Source: Betaproteobacteria bacterium
GTDB taxonomy: Bacteria; Pseudomonadota; Gammaproteobacteria; Burkholderiales; Burkholderiaceae
Length of the DNA stretch: 12,749 bases
NCBI GenBank assembly: GCA_947468785.1
Contig: CANIMS010000020.1
Location: forward strand, 1-12,749
Reading direction: 5' to 3'
How positions within the stretch are numbered: position 1 is the first letter of the stretch; every line of letters begins with the position of its first letter. Made by a program: the position numbers and the translations under genes. The notes under the pieces are model-generated. The model did not search any database. It had not been told where the DNA came from and worked only from the letters and a program-made list of their open reading frames with translations. Shown piece after piece: positions 8,093-12,749 of this stretch.

Positions 8093-8914
8093 ATGGCCAC
8101 TGTCCTTGTTTTTGATATTGAGACTATCCCTGATGTGGCCGGTCTTCGTCGTCTAGAAGACTATCCCATTAGCATGAGTGATGCGCAGGTTGCTGCCACT
8201 GCGATGGCAGAGCGTGCAGCCAAGACCGGGAGTGAATTTTTACCACTTTTCTTGCAAAAGATTGTGGCTATCTCATGTGTCATTCGCAGAACGACGAAAG
8301 AAGGCACTCCACAAATTAAAGTGGGCACTCTTGGTACGCCACAAGATGACGAAAAAGTATTAGTCCAGGCATTTTTTGATTTGATTGAGAAATATACGCC
8401 TCAACTAGTCTCTTGGAATGGTAGCGGCTTTGATCTACCAGTACTGCACTATCGTGCTTTAGCAAATCACATCCAAGCCCCTCGTTACTGGGAGATGGGT
8501 GAGAGTCAAGAAGCGGATAGCCGTGACTTTAAGTGGAATAACTACATCAGTCGTTATCACATGCGCCATCTCGACATGATGGATCTCTTGGCAAAATTTA
8601 ATGGCCGAGCAAATGCACCTCTAGATGGTTTGGCAAAGCTCTGTGGCTTTCCGGGGAAGATGGGGATGGACGGCAGTCAAGTTTGGCCAGCCTATCAAGA
8701 GGGCAAGATTAATGACATTCGCCGTTATTGCGAAACCGATGTCGTCAATACCTATTTGATGTACTGCCGTTTTCAGTTACTTCGGGGTGGCTTCACCTTA
8801 GAAGAGTATCAAGAAGAAATTGCTTTTGTAAAAGCCTATCTTGAGAAAGAGGCAAAAGAGCCCAATGGTGGCCAATGGCAAGAATATCTACAAGGATTCT
8901 CTACGGATGCGTAG
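8093..8914 (+). CDS. DEDDy 3'-5' exonuclease of the PolB-exonuclease-like family
   Basis: Predicted cytoplasmic nuclease of 273 residues related to the proofreading domain of family B DNA polymerases (the family described as predicted 3'-5' exonuclease, DNA_pol_B_exo2). All catalytic residues of the DEDDy type are present: D8 and E10 in VLVFDIETIPD (ExoI), D114 in WNGSGFDLPVL (ExoII), and Y212-x3-D216 in RRYCETDV (ExoIII), so it should be active with two metal ions. The stretch LPLFLQKIVAISCVIR (about 53-68) is also typical. There is no polymerase domain. Its natural substrate and cell role are not established. It starts 6 nt after nlpD, with only a weak ribosome site, and its last 8 nt overlap rlmD, so it is probably co-expressed with both. 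It sits in the place after nlpD where rpoS is commonly found. Confidence 0.9.
   Translation: MATVLVFDIETIPDVAGLRRLEDYPISMSDAQVAATAMAERAAKTGSEFLPLFLQKIVAISCVIRRTTKEGTPQIKVGTLGTPQDDEKVLVQAFFDLIEKYTPQLVSWNGSGFDLPVLHYRALANHIQAPRYWEMGESQEADSRDFKWNNYISRYHMRHLDMMDLLAKFNGRANAPLDGLAKLCGFPGKMGMDGSQVWPAYQEGKINDIRRYCETDVVNTYLMYCRFQLLRGGFTLEEYQEEIAFVKAYLEKEAKEPNGGQWQEYLQGFSTDA
8892..8896 (+). promoter_or_regulatory. Ribosome binding site for rlmD inside the exonuclease gene
   Basis: AAGGA lies 10 nt before the ATG at 8907, within the last codons of the exonuclease gene. It supports ATG 8907 over any earlier in-frame start. Confidence 0.5.
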
Positions 8915-10349
8915 AGGCGAGAAGCCAGTCAACATAGTGGTGACTGAGGCGGTAGAAGTTGAATCCTTAGATTTAGATGCTCAAGGCATCGCTCGTTTAG
9001 CCCCCAATGAAGCAGAGGCGGAGCTAGGGCAAAGCGGTAAAGTGATTTTTATACAAGGCGCTCTACCTACAGAGCGAGTGACCTATGTCATCACACAAGA
9101 TAAAGCCCGTTTTAGTAAAGCGAAGGTTTTAGAGATTCTCAAGCCAGCGGTCTTTAGAGCTGAGCCAAAATGCAAAGCGTTTGGAGTCTGTGGGGGCTGT
9201 ACCATGCAGCACTTAGATATTCGTGCACAAATTGCAATGAAGCAACGTGTTTTAGAAGATGACTTACAACACATTGCGAAAATAAAACCACAAGAAATCT
9301 TACGGCCTATGGGTGGTCCCGCTTGGGAATATCGTCATCGTGCTCGTTTAAGCGTAGTCAACCGCTCAATCAAAAAGGGCACCGTCCTGATCGGTTTTCA
9401 TGAGGGGAAGAGCTCTTATGTAACGGATATGACAGCCTGTGAGGTATTGCCAAAGCATGTCTCCGATCTGCTTCCCCAATTGCGTCAGTTAGTAATGGGT
9501 CTTTCCATTGTGGATCGCATGCCTCAAATTGAGCTGGCAGTTGGTGAGCCCGAGGATCCTTATTCAGATGATCCCAAAAAATCCAAGCCAGTAACCGCTT
9601 TAGTATTTCGAAACTTACTGCCCTTGACTGCTGATGATGAACAGCTTTTACGAAGCTTTGCAGATCAACACCAGGTTTGGATTTGGTTGCAACCTAAGGG
9701 CATTGAGACGGTGGCGCCATTTTATCCAGAGAGCGGCAAGCTTTGCTACCGCTTGCCTGAATTTGAAATCGAGATGCCATTTAAGCCAGCTGACTTTACG
9801 CAAGTCAATCATCTGATGAATCGTGCGCTCGTGAGTAGGGCGATACGCTTACTTCAGGTAAAACCCAGTGATCGAGTGCTTGATCTCTTTTGCGGTATCG
9901 GAAATTTCACTTTGCCACTTGCTAGAAAAGCAAAGGAAGTTTTAGGGATCGAGGGATTAGCCAGCTTAACAAAGCGTGCTCAAGAAAATGCTGAACATAA
10001 TGGGCTTATCAATCAAGTGAGCTTTATGCAAAGCGATCTTTTCGAAGTCACAGCACAAACCATTTCCTCCTGGGGTAAGGCAGAGCGCTGGTTGATGGAT
10101 CCACCGCGTGAGGGCGCTATGGAAATTTGCAAGGCACTGGCTGATTTGCACTTGCAATCTAGCCAATTGATTCCTGAGCGGATTGTTTATGTGTCTTGTA
10201 ATCCCAAAACCTTAGCCAGAGATGCTGAGATCTTATGTCACCAAGCAGGCTTTGAGCTTAGTAGCGCAGGCATCGTCAATATGTTTCCCCATACCTCCCA
10301 TGTGGAGTCCATGGCCGTGTTTGACAGAATCAAGCCATCCATTCACTAG
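8907..10349 (+). CDS. rlmD: 23S rRNA (uracil(1939)-C(5))-methyltransferase RlmD
   Basis: Methylates U1939 of 23S rRNA with SAM. Domains in order: N-terminal TRAM-like RNA-binding domain (about 10-75); iron-sulphur site with C89-x5-C95-x2-C98 in CKAFGVCGGC and the distal C178 in DMTACEVL; a central domain; then the methyltransferase with F-T-Q299-VN, the SAM loop LDLFCGIGNFTLPLA, D398-PPREGA and the catalytic nucleophile C431 in VYVSCNPKTLARD. The length, 480 residues, is somewhat above E. coli RlmD (433). The frame is open 66 nt further upstream into the exonuclease gene, but ATG 8907 is preferred: AAGGA at 8892-8896 precedes it, and homology begins soon after. It overlaps the exonuclease stop by 8 nt. 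No clear terminator follows within the 72 nt before the next gene. Confidence 0.95.
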   Translation: MRRGEKPVNIVVTEAVEVESLDLDAQGIARLAPNEAEAELGQSGKVIFIQGALPTERVTYVITQDKARFSKAKVLEILKPAVFRAEPKCKAFGVCGGCTMQHLDIRAQIAMKQRVLEDDLQHIAKIKPQEILRPMGGPAWEYRHRARLSVVNRSIKKGTVLIGFHEGKSSYVTDMTACEVLPKHVSDLLPQLRQLVMGLSIVDRMPQIELAVGEPEDPYSDDPKKSKPVTALVFRNLLPLTADDEQLLRSFADQHQVWIWLQPKGIETVAPFYPESGKLCYRLPEFEIEMPFKPADFTQVNHLMNRALVSRAIRLLQVKPSDRVLDLFCGIGNFTLPLARKAKEVLGIEGLASLTKRAQENAEHNGLINQVSFMQSDLFEVTAQTISSWGKAERWLMDPPREGAMEICKALADLHLQSSQLIPERIVYVSCNPKTLARDAEILCHQAGFELSSAGIVNMFPHTSHVESMAVFDRIKPSIH

Positions 10350-10421
10350 CATCACTCCTCACGGCCTGATTGTGTGATAAAAACGGTAGTAATCTTGTTT
10401 AATTTCACACAAAGGTGTTTT

Positions 10422-10838
10422 ATGAAATCAATCATTGGTCTTACTCTTGGACTGGGGATGAGCTTCCTCGTCAATGCTCAAGGTGTTCCTACCTTGGCAA
10501 AGGTTTATACCGGCAATACAACCGAAACCTCAATCAATGCCTCTAAAAAGAATCCGAAGACGCAAACCCAAAATGTAGCAGCCACTCTCACGATCATTAA
10601 GCAAGAGGGTCCGCATGTAGAGTTCACTTATGAGAATCCAAACTACAAAGCTTATGAAATTGGTACGATTTCTCCGGATGGCAAGAAATTGCAAGTTGCC
10701 TATAAGGGTGGCTCAGGCGTATACGACATCGTAGGCAATAAGTTGGTTGGCTGTGGTTCAGGTCGCGTTAATGAGGGGCCATTTGCCCAATGGGTGAATA
10801 CCTATTACGCATGGTGCGATGACATGACTGCGAAGTAA
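10422..10838 (+). CDS. Small secreted protein of unknown function
   Basis: I do not recognise this 138-residue protein. The N-terminus (MKSIIGLTLGLGMSFLVNA) is a clear Sec signal peptide, with probable cleavage after A19, so the mature protein of about 119 residues should be periplasmic or secreted. The mature part alternates short hydrophobic stretches and turns (VAATLTIIKQ, VEFTYENPNY, EIGTISPDGKKLQVAYKGG), which suggests an all-beta fold. Two cysteines (C111 and C132) could form a disulphide. There are no enzyme motifs. The frame is open back to a GTG at 10374, but ATG 10422 is the better start: AAAGGTG at 10411-10417 precedes it, and the signal peptide begins there. It lies 72 nt after rlmD and ends just before a strong terminator. 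No convincing sigma-70 promoter was seen in the gap. Confidence 0.8.
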   Translation: MKSIIGLTLGLGMSFLVNAQGVPTLAKVYTGNTTETSINASKKNPKTQTQNVAATLTIIKQEGPHVEFTYENPNYKAYEIGTISPDGKKLQVAYKGGSGVYDIVGNKLVGCGSGRVNEGPFAQWVNTYYAWCDDMTAK

Positions 10839-10867
10839 TCATCGAAAAGCAGAAAAGTCGAAACGAA

Positions 10868-10891
10868 AAAAGGCGCCCAAGGGCGCCTTTT
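10868..10891. terminator. Bidirectional Rho-independent terminator
   Basis: GGCGCCC (10872-10878) pairs perfectly with GGGCGCC (10881-10887) across an AA turn, in practice a 6-bp GC stem with a CAAG loop. The stem is flanked by an A run on the left (10866-10871) and TTTT on the right (10888-10891), which extends the pairing and gives a U tract on either strand. It lies between the convergent secreted-protein gene (+) and BI-1 gene (-) and should end both transcripts. Confidence 0.92.
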
Positions 10892-10918
10892 ATTCATTAA
10901 GTACTAAGACCCGATTGC

Positions 10919-11620
10919 TTACTCTTTGTTTCCGCCAAAAATGCCTAATAGTGCGAGCAGATTGGTGAATACGTTGTAGACGTCCAAGTAGATTGCCAGA
11001 GTAGCCATGATGTAGTTGGTTTCACCACCATGAACTACGCGCTGAACATCTACCAGGATGAAGGCTGAGAAGATTGCAATTGCCAGAATCATCACAGTCA
11101 ACATCAAAGCAGGTAGCTGTAACCAGATGTTGGCCAAAGAGGCAACGATCAAGAGCAATACTCCAACCATCAGCCATTTGGCCATACCAGAAAAGTCACT
11201 TTTGCTCACTGTAGCAATCGTTGCCATAGTGGCAAAAATCGCAGCTGTGCCACCGAATGAGAGCATCACGAGTGTTGCACCATTGCTGTAGCTATTCAGA
11301 GTGAAGCCAACCAAGCGGGAAAGCATGAGACCCATGAAGAAAGTAAAGCCCAGCAGAAGCAGTACGCCTAAGCCGGTATCTTTGTTTTTCTCAATCGCCC
11401 AGAAGAAGCCGAAGGCTACTGCTAGAAAGACGATGAATCCCAAGAATGGGCTTTGAGCCATAAAGTTGAAGCCCATTGCAATACCAAGCCATGCACCAAT
11501 GACAGTAGGCACCATTGATAGCGCCAAAAGGGCATAGGTGTTTCTGAGTACGCGGTTGCGTACTTGGATGGTACTAATTGAGCCTGTTTGGCCAAAGCCG
11601 TAAGAGTTTAGATCACTCAT
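10919..11620 (-). CDS. Bax inhibitor-1/YccA family inner membrane protein
   Basis: Polytopic inner-membrane protein of 233 residues, the same size class as E. coli YbhL (234), with about seven hydrophobic segments after a polar N-terminus (SYGFGQTGSISTIQVRNRVL). The C-terminal part carries the family signature: D191 in AFILVDVQRVVHGG and D213 in TLAIYLDVYNVF, which by position resemble the aspartate pair that gates pH-dependent calcium leak in the Bacillus homologue YetJ; this match is by eye. Its role in this bacterium is unknown. The ORF is open 27 codons further upstream, but ATG at 11620 is chosen because AAGGAGT precedes it with ideal spacing and family homology begins there. It is monocistronic, convergent with the secreted-protein gene and divergent from ndk. 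Confidence 0.92.
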   Translation of the reverse strand: MSDLNSYGFGQTGSISTIQVRNRVLRNTYALLALSMVPTVIGAWLGIAMGFNFMAQSPFLGFIVFLAVAFGFFWAIEKNKDTGLGVLLLLGFTFFMGLMLSRLVGFTLNSYSNGATLVMLSFGGTAAIFATMATIATVSKSDFSGMAKWLMVGVLLLIVASLANIWLQLPALMLTVMILAIAIFSAFILVDVQRVVHGGETNYIMATLAIYLDVYNVFTNLLALLGIFGGNKE

Positions 11621-11624
11621 ATTG

Positions 11625-11631
11625 ACTCCTT
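11625..11631 (-). promoter_or_regulatory. Ribosome binding site of the BI-1 family gene
   Basis: Read on the minus strand this is AAGGAGT, 4 nt before the ATG whose first base is 11620. It is a near-perfect match to the anti-Shine-Dalgarno sequence and fixes the start against the longer open frame. Confidence 0.8.
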
Positions 11632-11674
11632 CTTTATCGTAATTACAAGAGCCCATAAAGGGCTGTTGACAGTA

Positions 11675-11701
11675 AGTATAGACAAAATAGGTAAATTTCA
11701 A
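11675..11701 (-). promoter_or_regulatory. Candidate sigma-70 promoter of the BI-1 family gene
   Basis: On the minus strand, TTGAAA (11701-11696) is followed after 15 nt by TATACT (11680-11675). Both boxes are good matches, but the spacer is shorter than the usual 16-18. Transcription would begin near 11668 and give a leader of about 48 nt, which contains a small hairpin (AGCCC/GGGCT, 11650-11664). Confidence 0.45.
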
Positions 11702-11771
11702 GCCCCCTGGTGAAAAGACTACAAATCATAGGGTTATGCCCTGTAAATTCAATGGCTTAGCCCTCCTGGTA

Positions 11772-11849
11772 TAGGGGTAAATACGGTCAGGCAATGTATA
11801 ATTCGGGGGTCGTTGAAATAGGGCGGGGTTGTAGTCCTTTTACCCCCTA
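11772..11849. repeat. Imperfect inverted repeat flanking the ndk -10 box
   Basis: TAGGGGTAAA (11772/11773-11781) is the reverse complement, with one extra C, of TTTACCCCCTA (11839-11849). Between them, GGGGGT (11805-11810) can also pair with the ACCCCC of the right arm. The left arm lies upstream of the expected transcript start, so as DNA the pair could be protein-binding half-sites; as RNA only the GGGGGT/ACCCCC pairing would form, with a loop of about 30 nt. Confidence 0.4.
11797..11802 (+). promoter_or_regulatory. ndk: Candidate -10 element of the ndk promoter
   Basis: A perfect TATAAT lies about 98 nt before the ndk ATG, with TG directly in front of it. No good -35 box sits 16-18 nt upstream (GGGTAA or GGGGTA), so the promoter may depend on the -10 region or on an activator. 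Predicted transcription starts near 11808 and leaves a leader of about 90 nt. Confidence 0.45.
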
Positions 11850-11899
11850 AATTGAGCCTTATTTCACAAATTACTTTGAAATCACTATTGGAGTCTTGA

Positions 11900-12325
11900 A
11901 TGGCAATTGAACGCACCCTATCTATTATCAAACCTGATGCTGTCGCTAAAAACGTCATCGGCAAAATCTATGACCGTTTTGAATCTGCAGGTTTGAAGAT
12001 TATCGCGTCCAAAATGGCGCATCTTTCACAATCTGAAGCTGAGCAGTTTTATGGCGTTCACAAAGATCGTCCTTTCTTCAAAGATTTGGTGAGCTTTATG
12101 ATTTCTGGTCCAGTGATGATTCAAGTATTGCAAGGCGAAGGCGCAATCGCTAAAAACCGCGACTTGATGGGTGCGACCGATCCTAAGAAGGCAGACAAAG
12201 GCACTATTCGTGCTGACTTTGCTGACAGCATTGATGCAAACGCAGTTCATGGTTCTGATGCCCCTGAAACTGCAGCAGTGGAAGTTGCTTTTTTCTTCCC
12301 TGGCATGAATGTTTTCAATCGTTAA
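11900..12325 (+). CDS. ndk: Nucleoside diphosphate kinase
   Basis: Cytoplasmic enzyme that transfers the terminal phosphate of ATP to nucleoside diphosphates through a phosphohistidine, keeping NTP and dNTP pools balanced. It is 141 residues, the normal bacterial size. The N-terminal [15 protein letters not shown] strand and helix, the [13 protein letters not shown] nucleotide-binding stretch, and the active-site NAVHGSD with H117 (the same number as in E. coli Ndk) are all intact. The ATG at 11900 has GGAG (within TTGGAGTC) just upstream at good spacing. It is followed after 30 nt by rlmN, a common neighbour in beta- and gammaproteobacteria, and the two are probably co-transcribed, since the hairpin between them lacks a T run. 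Identity is secure. Confidence 0.98.
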   Translation: MAIERTLSIIKPDAVAKNVIGKIYDRFESAGLKIIASKMAHLSQSEAEQFYGVHKDRPFFKDLVSFMISGPVMIQVLQGEGAIAKNRDLMGATDPKKADKGTIRADFADSIDANAVHGSDAPETAAVEVAFFFPGMNVFNR

Positions 12326-12331
12326 TCAACA

Positions 12332-12351
12332 CCTATTTATTGATAAGTAGG
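12332..12351 (+). promoter_or_regulatory. Hairpin that covers the rlmN ribosome binding site
   Basis: CCTATTTAT (12332-12340) pairs with ATAAGTAGG (12343-12351) over nine positions with one G-U wobble, and a loop of 2-4 nt. The right arm contains AGTAGG, the only Shine-Dalgarno-like sequence for rlmN, which ends 4 nt before the TTG start. No T run follows, so it is not a typical terminator. The ndk stop is 7 nt upstream, so ribosomes finishing ndk could open the stem. Confidence 0.55.
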
Positions 12352-12355
12352 CGCA

Positions 12356-12749
12356 TTGACCTCCCCGCGCGTAAATCTCTTAGATTTTGACGCTGACCAA
12401 ATGGCGGCGTATGTCGCGGGGTTGAATGAAAAGCCCTTCAGGGCAAAACAACTGATGCAGTGGATACATCAACGCGGTGTATCCGACATCAATGACATGA
12501 GTGACCTGGCAAAAAGCTTTCGGGCAACATTGCTAGATAAAGCTGAAGTCCTTTCTCTTCCCGTAATCAAAGACGAGCACGCGCTTGATGGCACCCGTAA
12601 GTGGTTGCTCGATGTTGGCGCGGGCAATGCCGTGGAGTCTGTTTTTATTCCTGAGGATGATCGAGGTACTTTGTGCATTTCTTCGCAGGCCGGTTGCGCA
12701 GTCAATTGCCGTTTTTGTTCTACAGGGCGCCAAGGGTTCTCGCGCAACC
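12356..12749 (+). CDS. rlmN: Dual-specificity 23S rRNA/tRNA adenine C2-methyltransferase RlmN, 3' end cut off
   Basis: Radical-SAM enzyme that methylates C2 of A2503 in 23S rRNA and A37 of some tRNAs. Only the first 131 codons are in the window. The N-terminal accessory domain (about 1-90: [33 protein letters not shown]) and the start of the radical-SAM barrel ([20 protein letters not shown]) are visible, with the cluster-binding C114-x3-C118-x2-C121, equivalent to C125/C129/C132 in E. coli RlmN. The start is TTG at 12356: an in-frame TAA at 12344 excludes anything earlier, and the first ATG would remove 15 residues of aligned sequence. The catalytic cysteines further on lie outside the window. 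Confidence 0.95.
   Translation, partial: MTSPRVNLLDFDADQMAAYVAGLNEKPFRAKQLMQWIHQRGVSDINDMSDLAKSFRATLLDKAEVLSLPVIKDEHALDGTRKWLLDVGAGNAVESVFIPEDDRGTLCISSQAGCAVNCRFCSTGRQGFSRN

Noticed and set aside
10350..10421. Terminator or promoter between rlmD and the secreted-protein gene
   Set aside because: Only weak TCAC/GTGA pairings and a TTGTGT/TAATCT pair with a 14-nt spacer are present; neither is convincing.
11058..11291. Plus-strand open frame of 77 codons inside the BI-1 gene
   Set aside because: It is the complement of hydrophobic membrane-segment codons, a common source of spurious frames.
11730..11742. Small hairpin AGGG/CCCT between the BI-1 gene and ndk as a terminator
   Set aside because: It has only four base pairs and no T run, and it lies between divergent genes where no transcript needs ending.
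12332..12351. The ndk-rlmN hairpin as an intrinsic terminator
   Set aside because: The stem is AU-rich and is followed by GCGCATTGACC, not a T run, so it does not look like an intrinsic terminator.
1..12749. CRISPR array, insertion sequence, phage or toxin-antitoxin genes
   Set aside because: No spaced direct repeats, transposase or integrase motifs, or small paired toxin-like genes were seen on either strand.

Overview
The window looks like chromosomal DNA of a betaproteobacterium of the Burkholderiaceae, most likely Polynucleobacter or a close freshwater relative. This rests on moderate GC by eye (not computed), tight gene packing, frequent GTG/TTG starts, and the run surE-pcm-nlpD followed later by rlmD and then ndk-rlmN. 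The genus is an inference; no rRNA or other marker is present.

Layout. Positions 3-5801 (+) hold a three-gene tripartite RND cation-efflux cassette: outer-membrane channel (left end cut by the window), periplasmic adaptor and inner-membrane pump (CzcC/CzcB/CzcA type). Positions 5824-8086 (+) hold surE, pcm and an nlpD-like lipoprotein gene, joined by 4-nt overlaps. A DEDDy 3'-5' exonuclease of the PolB-exonuclease-like family (8093-8914) and rlmD (8907-10349) follow with a 6-nt gap and an 8-nt overlap. From the left edge to 10349 all eight genes point the same way, with no gap above 22 nt and no terminator that I can see, so they may form one long transcription unit. A small secreted orphan (10422-10838) then faces a BI-1/YccA-type membrane protein gene on the minus strand (10919-11620), and a bidirectional hairpin terminator lies between them. 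Divergent to the BI-1 gene are ndk (11900-12325) and, 30 nt later, the 5' part of rlmN, which runs off the right edge.

How the parts work together. The RND genes should export divalent metal ions or similar cations across both membranes. SurE (nucleotidase), Pcm (repair of damaged aspartyl residues) and NlpD (amidase activation during cell division) are the conserved neighbours that usually precede rpoS; here rpoS does not follow. RlmD and RlmN modify 23S rRNA, and Ndk balances nucleoside triphosphates.

No tRNA, rRNA, CRISPR array, insertion sequence or phage gene is visible. The longest stretch without a gene is 279 nt (11621-11899), which holds the promoters and leaders of the BI-1 gene and ndk. 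I do not see a novel multi-gene system. The more unusual points are the missing rpoS, a hairpin that covers the rlmN ribosome binding site, inverted repeats in the ndk leader, and a histidine-rich cytoplasmic tail on the RND adaptor.
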